A stretch of DNA of 25,270 nucleotides from Purshia tridentata (GCA_003254885.1 QANT01000583.1:1-25270); one strand, 5' to 3'; positions 1 to 9,412 are shown, counted from the first letter of the stretch. Notes: generated from the letters alone by a model not told the origin. A program made the numbers and translations.

Positions 1-822
1 GATCAATTTTTCTAGTAACTTCACATAGGTCAGACAAGTTAAGTAATGTTTAACTTTATATCGCATGACCCACAAATCCCCTTTTTAAATAAAAATTTCG
101 ATGATAACCCAGTATTATAACCTTACTGAAGAAGGAATCCTTACACTTTAGTACCCTTTGATCCAATAAATAATAATTTCTTTTCTTAGGCCATCCTCAA
201 ATCTAGGGCACTTCTCTCCTTCATCCGCCACAAGATGCGGGCAAAATCTAGAAAGCTCTATAAATTTTCTCTCATACTCTGCCACTATCATGGATCCCTG
301 TCTCAACCTCTAAAATTCTATTCTTTTCTCATCACAATAAACTCTAGGATAATACTGCTCATAAAAAGCACTTCTAAACCTATCCCAAGTAATCTCTTCA
401 GCGGTTAGTCTTGCTTTTTCTGATTCCCACCAAAACACTTCTAAACCTATCCCAAGTAATCTCCTCAGCGGTTAGTCTTGCTTCTTCTGATTCCCACCAA
501 AGATAGGCATCACCATCAAGTAAGAACGGAGCTAAGACGATCTTTTCTTCGTCCGGACACCTCATGACCTCAAAAATTCTTTCTAGTCTCACTATCTAGT
601 CATTAGCTACTCCAGAATCCGTCGTTCCTTTAAAAACTGTAGCCCCAAGTCTATGGGCTCGTTCAATACAATAATCCCCTTCTGTAGGTCCACGAGTACG
701 TACTACATTAGTCATCGCCTCAACTAAACGATCTACGGATTGAGCGAAACCTTGTGCAGTCTCGGCTGCACCTCATTAACCCTATGGTGGTCCCCCGGCG
801 GTCGGCCACGTCGAGAAGGCAT
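1..822 (-). pseudogene. Ty3/gypsy retrotransposon gag, broken, runs off left edge
   Basis: This is the 5' coding part of a plant Ty3/gypsy LTR retrotransposon; gag encodes the capsid-like protein that packages element RNA. The first ATG is at 822-820, about 80 bases past the primer-binding site. Further along, a retrotransposon-gag signature is readable around 500-590 (LAPFLLDGDAYLWW), followed by a region matching the usual EITWDRF continuation. The frame is broken in several places: an early shift or stop within about 100 bases of the ATG, an in-frame TAG near 596-598, and a 67-bp tandem duplication (369-502) that shifts the frame. Downstream gag and all of pol lie outside the window. Family assignment comes from the gag motif plus the adjacent primer site and LTR. 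This is a dead copy. Confidence 0.8.
369..502. repeat. 67-bp tandem duplication inside gag
   Basis: Two adjacent units, 369-435 and 436-502, differ at only a few bases (for example T/C near 397/464). The unit length is not a multiple of three, so the duplication itself breaks the gag reading frame. The near-identity suggests a recent slippage or repair event. Confidence 0.9.
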
Positions 823-900
823 ATTTCCCATAAGAAAACCAAAAATTTCTTAGAAACAAGGATGCACACTCCGTGCAAAGCTAAAGGAATCCTAAACCTA

Positions 901-913
901 GGCTCTGATACCA
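901..913 (-). other. Primer-binding site (initiator Met-tRNA)
   Basis: On the minus strand it reads TGGTATCAGAGCC, the standard plant sequence complementary to the 3' end of initiator methionine tRNA, which primes minus-strand DNA synthesis. Three bases (914-916) separate it from the LTR end. It fixes both the orientation of the element (leftward) and the position of the 5' LTR. Confidence 0.9.
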
Positions 914-916
914 AAT

Positions 917-1638
917 TGACAGGACCCACCCCGAATTCCACCCTGGAACCCGGAGTGATCCTGCGGGCATCCAATATCAAGGAAAATCCTACCGAAATTT
1001 CGGCAGAACCTCCCCTGAAATTGGACGAACCCTTTTTCTCCACGAGACCTGCAAATGCACTTCTAAGTTCCACAGCTCCTCTACCACAACCAAAAGGGTC
1101 TCCGACCCAATTTCAAATCAATTTCTTAAATTTTCATTAGATTATCAGAGCCGCGCTATAAAATTTACTAAGAAGACAAATTTTACAAGATTAATTAGTT
1201 CCTATAGCTTTCAAATGTTCGCTGGATTGCCTCGACGTCTTTGGCTCGACCGCTCCACCGCTACCACCTGGGGGAAAATTTAAAACAATAAAATGGATAA
1301 AACTAATGAGTTAACTCAGTGAGTGGACATAAATCAAAATAGATATCAATAAACCTTTACTTTAAAGCTTCTTAGAATTTCGTAACCTTTCTTTGAAATC
1401 TCCCAGTTTTAAAATCACTTTCATAAAATCCATTGAAAACTCTAAGTCACCCACTGAGATTCATTTTGAAAACTCTAACTTTTTAACCGTAACTCTAAAT
1501 AGCCCATGCCGCGTGTCTATGAACTCGTGAGCTCGAGACCTTCCTAACGGACCCAAGGTCAAAGCTAAAATCTTGTTAGAACCAAAAGTCAACGTTGGGC
1601 CCTATTATCATTTACTTAGGAAGGTACGGGTCGTTACA
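917..1638 (-). repeat. 5' long terminal repeat of Ty3/gypsy element
   Basis: On the minus strand the 722-bp repeat opens with TGTAACGACCC at 1638-1628 and closes with TGTCA at 921-917, the TG...CA ends usual for LTRs. The opening resembles that of many plant Ty3/gypsy LTRs, and the close abuts the primer-binding site. The partner LTR is outside the window, so age and target duplication cannot be judged here; the right-hand target site should start at 1639. Open frames inside 720-1140 are incidental. Confidence 0.85.
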
Positions 1639-1774
1639 AGATGAACGGGTAAGCGTGCCATTAATGCATTCAATTATTATGTTTGCGTATTAACATGCAT
1701 GTGTATTACTTCCTGTGGCTGGCCTCCGGTTTAACGTATGCATTTAAAAATTGTTTTGGGCCTTCTCATTTCAG

Positions 1775-1919
1775 GGGCGACTGTGGGATCTTTATCGTGA
1801 AGTTTATTGAGTTCTTATCTGTTGGCAAGCCTCTTGATGGGTGTACACAGGAAAAGATTGGTTGGTTCCGACTCAGCTTAGCTTTGGACATATATGCTTG
1901 CAGGGGTGACAACGTATAG
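1775..1919 (+). pseudogene. Last exon of an Ulp1-type (C48) cysteine protease
   Basis: After a pyrimidine-rich stretch and CAG acceptor at 1772-1774 the exon encodes about 47 residues beginning GDCGIFIVKFIEFL and ends at TAG 1917-1919. DCG carries the catalytic cysteine of Ulp1/SENP-type SUMO proteases. Splice phase (one base before GGC), length and sequence parallel the last exon of the second Ulp1 gene in this window (17483-17624, minus strand: GDCGVFALKFIELL). Upstream exons with the catalytic His and Asp should lie to the left, but only 136 bases of intron remain before the LTR retrotransposon. The gene was therefore either split by that insertion, with the remainder beyond the window, or truncated. 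It is on the opposite strand to the main MULE genes, so it belongs to a separate element copy or a rearranged part. Confidence 0.8.
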
Positions 1920-2396
1920 ACTGCTGTTGCTAGTGGATGATGACTGTCTCTTGTGCAAACTAGATTTTTGGTAGAATAGTGTATTGTACATGCACTTTGG
2001 CAAAACACTTTGTGATTATAACCATTTCAGCAGGGTCGTGTCGTCAACGTAATTGCGAGTGACAGCAGGCCGAGACCACCTTTAGTACATGCACGGCATA
2101 GGTGATTGGGGTCTACCCGCATTCTTTTTAAATTGCACATGAACGTTAGTTATAACAAAACTCATTGAAGAGCATATACGTATTGAGAAGTAGAGTGAAT
2201 GTATCCTTAAATTAAGAATACAGTGTTTCGCATTTTCAAGCTCTCCTGAGTCCTCCCCTAAGTGGACGAATCAATTTCCAAACCCTTTCATAGCGTTTTT
2301 GGTTAAGTAAATAACTTTGAACTATAGTTAGGACTAAAGACTAATCAAATGTAAGGGACAACCTCCCTGGGTGTCAAACAATCACGACCAATTTTT
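1920..2396. other. No recognisable feature
   Basis: Downstream flank of the Ulp1 exon. I see no open frame with recognisable content and no clear terminal repeat. It may include the 3' untranslated part and end of the element that carried the exon at 1775-1919, but no boundary is visible. Confidence 0.4.
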
Positions 2397-2510
2397 TGAA
2401 GTTTAAGGACGTAAACAAAAAGTGAACAAAGTCCAGACAATACGTGGACACCAAAAATAAAAACTGGCTGCAACAAATCATAAACTGCTGCATTTTGTAT
2501 ATGCACCTTC
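2397..2510. repeat. Half of a GTGGACA-type foldback repeat
   Basis: The order of words here (AAGTTTAAGGACGTAAAC, then AGTGAACAA, CAGACAATACGTGGACACC, GCAACAAATCATAA) matches the left arm of the foldback at 15551-15755, diverged. The matching right arm is not directly adjacent, so this looks like a remnant. Confidence 0.5.
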
Positions 2511-2729
2511 CCCCATTGGCTATGGGATCATTGTCATGGGAAGCTTATTATTTGTAGTCGGCAATGTTCTGTTTGCAGTTGGAAACTTGTAAGGCCAAAT
2601 TTTTTGTGGCTTCAGTGAATCACATATTCAGTGAATTGCAATGGGTTCATTGCGAGTTGAAATGTGACGGGTAATTTTTGCATTATGAGCTTACACTGAT
2701 TGAATAACCAATTAGTTTGCAAACGACGG

Positions 2730-2835
2730 ACAAAAAGCAGCCAAAAGGCGGACAAATTGTTGACACTGGTTTTTTCAACAGTGGGTTGCTGTCCATGCGT
2801 TTTTTTTGTCCATTTTCTGTCCGCCTTTTGGCTCC
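2730..2835. repeat. Hairpin-forming inverted repeat
   Basis: GCCAAAAGGCGGACA at 2740-2754 is perfectly complementary to TGTCCGCCTTTTGGC at 2818-2832, with a 63-base loop that itself contains GTTGACA and TGTCC words. It belongs to the same GTGGACA/TGTCCAC-rich repeat group found across the window. Confidence 0.75.
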
Positions 2836-3217
2836 CTTAGTCAAAACTTTCATTCAACAAGTTTGTCAATCAGATTCTTAACATTATGCGGAGCATAGAG
2901 AACATGTCTACACAATGCCATTTACAATTGCAGCCACTTTTGCATTCCTGTATCTCACTTTCTGTACTCATTTTCCACGTATTTGTCGGTCGTCCACACG
3001 AGAAAATCCCAGTATATATACATATATGAAGCGAAAGTTTTATACTTAACAGCACATACAATATCAACCTACATACTAACATCACCATCATTTCAAAATA
3101 ACCGGAACACAAATCTGCCAATTCAAATTAACACAAACATATATCGCATGCGCATAACTTACCCAAACCCTTAGCAAGTCCACACTCCTGCATACGTCTT
3201 AAGACAATGCGTGATGG
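2836..3217. other. No recognisable feature
   Basis: AT-rich spacer and probable 3' flank of the minus-strand ORF at 3218-3709. Short open frames here show no family resemblance. Confidence 0.4.
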
Positions 3218-3709
3218 TCATGGATGCCCACTGTTGCCGCCCAACTTTGAACTTGCCATCTGGGGGGTAATGTGCTGCCACTGACCCTGTGGTACAGACA
3301 CCTCCATGTATTCTCTGAAGAGCTCAAATCCTTTCATAAAGTGTGTGTGTTTGATGGCCCCGAATTCCGCTGGATGCACGAATATGTTTATCGCCTCCGA
3401 GGTATCGGCTGCTATCTGTGCCTCAGCAGCGCGAATCTTCTACTTCCGTGATTGTATTTTTTCAACCCGGATCTCGTGCCCGCCCTCCTTGACATTTTCG
3501 TCCATCTCGACACGCATCCTCTCGGCCTTCGCCTCTCGCAGGTCAAGCTCTAGGTGTCCCACTCGCGTGCTCCAACACGTGGTCCTCTCATGATACCATT
3601 GTAGAGGCTCCCGGTTGCCGTCTGCGGGTGGTTGTTCAACTTCCGAGTCTGACAGGTACACGTGATTGGAACCGGACGAGTGGCCCGACCTCGCAGGATT
3701 ATCTGCCAT
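3218..3709 (-). pseudogene. Unknown coiled-coil-like protein, copy 1, one internal stop
   Basis: The function is unknown. From ATG 3709-3707 to TGA 3220-3218 the frame has 164 codons with a single in-frame TAG at about 3439-3437. Visible parts are a Ser/Asp/Glu-rich N-terminus containing SNHVYLSDSE, the motif WYHERTTCWSTR, a charged heptad-like stretch (LELDLREAKAERMRVEMDE) that could form a coiled coil, and a C-terminal block ending LFREYMEV...QHITPQMA. The same blocks recur in order in the ORF at 7397-8200 (SNHVFITDES, WYQERATWWSGR, LFRDYVKS...AITPSTA), which supports real, diverged coding sequence on both sides of the stop. Unlike that copy, there is no intron at the LFR codon. No signal peptide or membrane segment is seen. 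It may be an accessory gene of a MULE, but it does not resemble a family I can name. Confidence 0.6.
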
Positions 3710-3792
3710 GGTCGTAGGATTGGGAGGTCAACGATGTTTGGCTTGGTGGACGTGAAATTTATTTCACCTACTTGCAACTTCAGCTGTTTGAG

Positions 3793-4101
3793 GGGAATAC
3801 ATATTGAGTTGCATATTAATACCGAGCTACCATCAATGGGCAATTAAATGGAGGCTACTGGGTTAAGAAAGTAGGTGGATGCATTGACTTTCATATTAAG
3901 TGGAGGTGCTATCAATGAGTGAGTGGACGTGCATCACAGAACTCACAGGGAATACATATTGAGTTGCATATTAATACCGAGCTACCATCAATGGGCAATT
4001 AAATGGAGGCTACTGGGTTAAGAAAGTAGGTGGATGCATTGACTTTCATATTAAGTGGAGGTGCTATCAATGAGTGAGTGGACGTGCATCACAGAACTCA
4101 C
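3793..4101. repeat. Perfect 155-bp tandem duplication
   Basis: 3793-3946 and 3948-4101 are identical over 154 bases and lie head to tail with a period of 155. The first unit adjoins the upstream region of the ORF at 3218-3709. There is no coding sequence in it. Perfect identity implies a very recent duplication or an assembly artefact. Confidence 0.92.
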
Positions 4102-5639
4102 TGCCCAATTAAGTGGAGTACTTGATGGTCTTCAGTCTGGACAAGGCATTACTAAATCTGTATTGTAATTACACAAATAAAAAGGTTATTTATTTAAATA
4201 CCACATGAAGTTTTCAACATGTGCTAATGTGACACTTCCGGTCAATTTTGTGTTAAATCGTCCACTTATTTGTCAAACTTCTAATTTGCCTTGAAGTATA
4301 ACAAGGGAAAAAATAAAGTTGTTAAGGGCAAATTATAAAGTTTACAAAATAAGTTGATGATTTAACAAAAAAAATTGACCTGAGGTGCCATACTGGCACA
4401 TATTGATAATTTTAGTTGGTAAATAGTACATAACAAAAGTTTTGATGATACGGGAGCACACCTTCTATAGTCTAGGTGGTCTAGGTAGTCTTTGTGTAGA
4501 AAAGCCAAAATCAAAATCACGCTGATTACCATAGGTTTTGTCGACCCGTTGTCCATGCCTTGTCTTCCATTTGTCCGCTACAGCGCAATCGTTAAAATCG
4601 GGCAACCTATTTATACACATATGGATTGTTGTGGCAATGTGATGACAATCTCCACATGCCGGTTAATGCGTACATACTTTTGGGGTTTGTTGGAAACAGT
4701 CTGACCGAACAGATTGGAGCTGGGGGGACAATGAGTTTCGGGACGGTTTTAGCGAGTTTTGAGAATACTCACTCAGAAATGGGGTGGGGGGCATTCCAAC
4801 CAGACCGATGGTAACGACGCCCGAAAATCATATATATACACAGGAATAATAGCAGACTTTCGGCCAATGGAGAGCAATACAAATGAAACAATGTATTCAC
4901 ATACAACTTGTACACACTAAGATTAAATTTCAATGTAGTACCAAATTTTTAATCTTTCATTTTCTATATGCCTTGACTATGAATCTATTTGTTAGATATT
5001 TGAAAAAAATTGGGTTTATTGTTTGTAACTAAGTTAGACACGTTGGGTGTGGGTATATAGAAGGTCTATAAACATAACCCACCATTACACACACAACAAT
5101 TGGTCACCGTTTTCACCCCCTACCCGTAAATTAAGCTATTGATGTAATTTGTATGCATTTATGGACGCTGGTGGCATACAATAGACAACAAACGAACAGA
5201 GGATAGACAGCGTCGACATCCTAAGCACACGTGCTTGGAGTCCTGTGTGTTCGCCTTCTGGCCTTTGCCTGTCCATAGTCTGTCCACATAACTCTAATGA
5301 ATGTGACGAAGTCGTTAACTGAAGTAAGTCGTTTACACGATTTGGAGAATTTGGGTATGGGATGGACATCCCCATTAGCCAAGGTCTTGGGCAACGAAAA
5401 CCTACGCAATTTAGAAAATGAAAGGTGGGAGGTAGATTACATTAGCAAACGCACACTATTTTACACAACATTGAACACCTCAGGACCTTTTATTTGACAC
5501 CCACTGTGACTACATACTTGAATACATAGATCACACTACCCTACGGTCAACAACCCCGAACAATGAGATGCACCCATCCATACATCAACAAGAACAACAA
5601 CAACAACAACAAGGCTTAGCCATGCCCGGCGAGCCTTCT
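4102..5639. other. Spacer with scattered TGTCCA words, no gene seen
   Basis: Mostly AT-rich. Short groups of the window-wide motif occur near 4548-4580 (TTGTCCATGCC, ATTTGTCCGC) and 5170-5300 (TAGACAAC, CTGTCCATAGTCTGTCCACA). Small open frames on both strands show no protein-like composition or family motif. Confidence 0.5.
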
Positions 5640-5989
5640 TCAGTCATACCAGTTAGACTTATGAGGAGGCGGAAAATCCTCCTCCTCTGCACGCTCTTTC
5701 TCCCAATCATCCAACTGCCGCCCCAACTCGCATTCGTCAAAAGGAAGTTCATTTGGTTTATCCACTGGTAGCGCATGTTTGGGTGATTTGCCAACACCGG
5801 GAGTGGCAGACTCATGCAGAAGTTGCATAACGGGGAGAGGATATCGTCATCGCACGTACACAATGTCCAGTCCGGTCCGTCCACCTCCTGCCTTAGGCAG
5901 TTGTCACATAGTGGCGCAGTTGGGTCGCTGGGACGACACTTACAAGGGTTGGGTGGTGAACCGGCAGTGGCTGAGGAGGAGGACTTCAT
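5640..5989 (-). pseudogene. Cysteine-rich small protein with doubled CxC/CxxC module, frameshifted
   Basis: The function is unknown. The frame opens at ATG 5989-5987. Its first 60 residues hold two similar cysteine modules: C16-x-C18 then C28-xx-C31, and C44-x-C46 then C55-xx-C58. Each could bind one zinc ion. After about residue 60 the composition becomes less protein-like in this frame. A second frame, open to the stop at 5640, gives a plausible acidic tail with LPFDECELGRQLDDWEKERA and ending KSNWYD. I infer a single frameshift, or an unrecognised intron, around 5805-5828. On the minus strand a TATA-like CTATAAAGCC lies about 55 bases upstream of the ATG. It has the same orientation as the neighbouring unknown ORFs. 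It is not a family I recognise, and the match to known zinc fingers is only by spacing. Confidence 0.45.
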
Positions 5990-6591
5990 TCTTTCAGACT
6001 ACCAAGGTAAACAATATAGTTGATGGGCATGCTGTAGGACCATGGCTTTATAGGGAGAGCACCCTATATTGGATTATAAGGAAAGTAGCAGAGATTCCTT
6101 TATTGGTCAGTGGGCTTCTCAGTGGCTAGTCCAAATTGTGTCCCCGACTGGGTGGTCAACACAACCCATGTGCACACTAGCGAGTTGTCCACTGTTTGTT
6201 CATTGTTGGTCTACTGTTTGTCCACGGAAATAACTATTGGTCAACCTAACGCATGGAAACCAACAACTGAACATTTCATATTTGCCAGACACACAACAGT
6301 ATAAAGCAATGGTCGTTATCATCAACACCACATACCTGGTCTCCCAAAAAAGGCCACACTTGAGAAAAGGAATCCACACATGTTGAGCCAGCTTGGTGAA
6401 GCTGTGTCCATAGTGTGGCTGGTAATTGTCCATTAGTTGGCCAAAATAACTTTGATTCATTTGTTTTACCGTGTTCGTAATAACCACAACAATTTGGGAT
6501 CATCGAAACGTCCGGTTACTGTGATGCCAAATTGTATGGCATGCATGCGTTGTACTTGTTCAAACCCAAAATGTCCACTTGTTAATAAGTT
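5990..6591. other. Upstream spacer, TGTCCAC words
   Basis: This contains the likely promoter side of the cysteine-rich ORF and a dense group of the recurrent motif at about 6185-6232 (GTTGTCCACTG, TTTGTCCACGG). I see no gene. Confidence 0.4.
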
Positions 6592-7113
6592 CAGAAATTC
6601 CCACAAATAGACCAAATTAATTTGAAAATGACTTTTTTAGACAATTCAAAAATTATTGGACTTCTTTAGCTCTTTCAATCAAAATGGGACCAAAAAACCC
6701 TCACTTCTTACAAGGTTTGTACAAATGGTATACAAACAGTAGATATGTTGTGGACAAACGAAAGATAGTATAGTCTTGCAACACGAGTTAACGTGTCCAC
6801 CACTTATGTACTGCCTGTACACCATTTGTACAGGCCTTATAAACAGGCAGTACAAAGACCCAACTTTTTCAAGTACACATGGTGTACAAACAGTGGACAA
6901 GTTGTGGACAAACCAAGGACAGTATAGTCCTGCAACAAGAGTTTACATGTCCACCATTTGTCCATTGTCTGTATACCATTTGTATAGGCCTTGTAATGTT
7001 GTGAGGGTATTTTTGTCTCATTTTATGCTACAAACTTAAAATAGTCCACAAGTGTTTGGAGAGTCTAAAAAAGTCATTTTCAAAGTAATTTGGTCTATTT
7101 CTGGAAATTGCCC
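6592..7113. mobile_element. MITE copy 1 (MULE-like, about 522 bp)
   Basis: A non-autonomous element with imperfect terminal inverted repeats. The left end reads GAAATTCCCACAAATAGACC and continues to GACTTTTTTAGAC; the right end reads back as GGGCAATTTCCAGAAATAG and continues to GACTTTTTTAGAC. The interior holds two tandem palindromic cores (about 6712-6840 and 6868-6995), each running from GTACAAATGGT or GTACACATGGT through GTGGACAA to TGTCCACCA and CACCATTTGTACAGGCC (CCATTTGTATAGGCC in the second). No coding content; the open frames over it are translations of the palindrome. Flanking 9-mers do not match convincingly. The same family recurs at 8457-8979 and 8999-9412. Confidence 0.8.
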
Positions 7114-7396
7114 ACATAACAACCCCAAATATCCCCTACTTCTAACAAATAAAACATTCAACCAATGCCGTTCATCGAGGCCCTACGAGGTGCCCGTACA
7201 GTTGGCATAATAGCCAACTACAAAAACTTCCAACCATATCCCTTTATCGAGTAGCCATACCAGGCTTACCTACATCTGACAAAATAACACAAAAACACCC
7301 ACAATATACAATCTTCACTTGCAAGACGGTCACAAAAGGTATCATATACAGCGTGTGGGCACAGAAGCACGACATCATTGCCCATACACCTGGGGA
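7114..7396. other. 3' flank of the spliced unknown gene
   Basis: Sequence between MITE copy 1 and the stop codon of the minus-strand gene at 7397-8200. It probably includes that gene's 3' untranslated region. No separate feature is seen. Confidence 0.4.
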
Positions 7397-8200
7397 TCAC
7401 ATTCCCGCCGGAGGCCCACGGTCTCCTTGCACCATTCTTTGGGCAGTGGACGGAGTTATAGCATCCCACAATTGCGCGGCCTCGGGCTGCACACTCTTCA
7501 CATAATCCCTGCACGAACACAAACGGGAAACATCCCACATGTGATGATAAGAAACACTGCTGCATTATTTCACACCTCAAGTGAACTGGGGTTAATTTAC
7601 AAATAATCATGCTGCTAAGAGGCTTTAAATTTTCAAACGTCGACAGCAAATATACAGTACATGCATTGGGTCCGTCCTTACTTACCTGAAGAGTGTGAAC
7701 CCATGCTGAAACTCGCCATCCAGCATGGCCTTGCACCGCGACGATTGCTGGAAGTCCGAAACAGCGACCTCTTTGCACATCTGCTGCCGCTTTCTAGCAT
7801 CGTGCAGCAGCTGTCCCAGATCAAAATACCGCATGAACACCCTATTGCGCTCCACATCGCGACGTTGTGTCCCCGTTGTGACTGCATCTATTGTGGTGCG
7901 AACTTCCTCGACCTCACGTTCCAGCGCAGCCGCCCGACCACTCCACCACGTGGCCCTCTCCTGGTACCATGCAACCTCATCGTTCACGCGATCACCACGA
8001 CCTGGTGCACCGTTGTCATCCGAGCTTTCATCCGTGATGAACACATGGTTGGATGAACCAGCTGACAGAGGGCTGCCTCGGTGGGAATGAGATGGTTGAT
8101 CCCACAATGGAAGCAAGTTGCCGGATGGGGATTGCGGGCTGGAGAGGGGTTGAGGGCTCAAGGGGGATTGGGGAGGAGATGGGTAAGGGGAGTCAGCCAT
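7397..8200 (-). CDS. Unknown coiled-coil-like protein, copy 2, two exons
   Basis: The function is unknown. I read two exons: 8200-7686 (ATG at 8200-8198) and 7508-7397 (TGA 7399-7397). The intron starts GTAAGTAAG and ends TTCGTGCAG. The joined frame is 208 codons with no stop. The N-terminus is rich in Ser and Pro (PYPSPPQSPLSPQP), followed by SNHVFITDESSDD, the block WYQERATWWSGRAAALEREV (which begins a probable coiled coil), a basic region, and a C-terminal block LFRDYVKSVQ...LWDAITPSTA. These blocks align in order with the ORF at 3218-3709. No signal peptide or membrane span is visible. MITEs lie on both sides. It may be a MULE accessory gene or a host gene family captured by one. The start could also be an in-frame ATG 10 codons earlier, at 8230. 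Reading through the intron gives a frame that loses the similarity to copy 1. Confidence 0.6.
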
Positions 8201-8456
8201 GCTCTCCAAGGGGGTGGTTAGTAAACACAAGTTGACTGGAAGGGGTTAAGAGAACTGATAAGCTCGTTAGACAAACAGATAACGGAGATATTTAGGCCAT
8301 CCAGCATTTCGTCGAAACCCAGTCAACCATTTTTAATTACTCGCTTTAAAGAATGCAGATTGCCGTCAAGTCAAGTGAACTATGACTGGTGCAGCAGTTA
8401 GTGCGTGCAGAGCATAATGGGACCAAACTCTCAATTAGCGAACACGCAAGTTTCAT
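8201..8456. other. 5' flank of the unknown gene
   Basis: Short upstream region of the gene at 7397-8200, before MITE copy 2. No clear TATA element or other signal recognised. Confidence 0.35.
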
Positions 8457-8979
8457 GGGAAATCCCCAGAAATAGTTGGGCTTAATTTAAAAATGACTTT
8501 TTAGACTGTCCAAAAATTTTTAGTCTTTTTTAACTCTTTGACTCAAAAGGAGACAAACATACCCTCACTCCTGACAAGGCCTGTACAAATGGTATACAAA
8601 CAATGGATATGTTGTAGACAAACCAAGGATAGTATAGTCTTGTAACACAAGTTAACGTGTCCACCCTTTATCTACTGCCTGTACACCATTTGTACAAGCC
8701 TTATAAATAGGCAGTACAAATAGACCCAGCTTTTTCAAGTACATATGGTGTACAAACAGTGGATAGGCTGTGGACAAACCTGTGACAATATAGTCGTGCA
8801 ACACGAGTTCACGTGTTCAACATTTGTCTACTGCCCGTACACCATTTGTATAGGCCTTGTAATGTTGTAAGGGTATTTTGTCTCATTTTGTGCTAAAGAG
8901 TTAAAAAAAGTCCAAACGTGTTTGGATACTCTAAAAAAGTCATTTTTATATTAATTTGGTCTACTTGTGGAAATTTCCC
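8457..8979. mobile_element. MITE copy 2 with 9-bp target duplication
   Basis: A 523-bp non-autonomous element of the same family as 6592-7113. The left end is GGGAAATCCCCAGAAATAG; the right end reads back as GGGAAATTTCCACAAGTAG. The interior again holds two palindromic cores with GTACAAATGGT, GTTGTAGACAA, GTGTCCACC and CACCATTTGTACAAGCC. The 9-mers at the borders, AAGTTTCAT (8448-8456) and AACTTCCAT (8980-8988), agree at 7 of 9 bases. A 9-bp duplication is the hallmark of Mutator-like insertion. Confidence 0.8.
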
Positions 8980-8998
8980 AACTTCCATCATATACTGT

Positions 8999-9412
8999 AA
9001 GTTAGTCCCAGAATTAGACAAAATTCATTTTAAAATGACTTGTTTAGACCTTTGGGTTTGTTTGACTTTTTTTTCTCTTTGGCTCGAAATAACACAAAAA
9101 TACCGCCACCCTATTTCGAGGCCTGTACAAATGGTGTTCAAACAGTGGACAGGTTGTCGACAAACCTAGACCAGTAGTCCGGCAGCACAAGTTACTGTGT
9201 CCACCATCCCTATCCACAGCTTGTCGTGCAACTCGAGTGAACGTGTCCAACATTTGTCCACTGCCTGCACACCATTTGTACACGCCTTATAATAGAGTGG
9301 GGGTAGTTTTGTCCTATTTTGTGCGAAAGAGCAAAAAGTATCAAACAAATATTTCGATGGTCTAAACAACAGTTAATTTGAATTTAATTTGGTCTATTTG
9401 TCAGAATTTCCA
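8999..9412. mobile_element. MITE copy 3 (about 414 bp)
   Basis: A third, more diverged family member, placed about 19 bases after copy 2. The left end has AGACAAAATTCATTTT then AAAATGACTTGTTTAGACC; the right end has GGTCTATTTGTCAGAATTTC. One palindromic core is present (CCTGTACAAATGGTGTTC ... GTGGACAGG ... TGTCCACTGCCTGCACACC). It has a single core where copies 1 and 2 have two. Its left end also resembles the inverted right terminus of the large MULE at 21850, so 8999 is one candidate for the left end of that element. Confidence 0.7.

Noticed and set aside
720-1140. Overlapping frames of 117 and 128 codons on opposite strands
   Set aside because: They lie mainly in the LTR and primer-site region; neither resembles a protein.
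6679-7039. Open frames on both strands inside MITE copy 1
   Set aside because: Similar peptides appear on opposite strands because the core is palindromic; no sign of coding.
7266-7778. A 170-codon minus-strand open frame including CEECAARGRAIVGC and other cysteines
   Set aside because: It reads through the intron of the gene at 7397-8200 and then uses a frame different from the one conserved with the ORF at 3218-3709. The spliced reading explains the similarity better.
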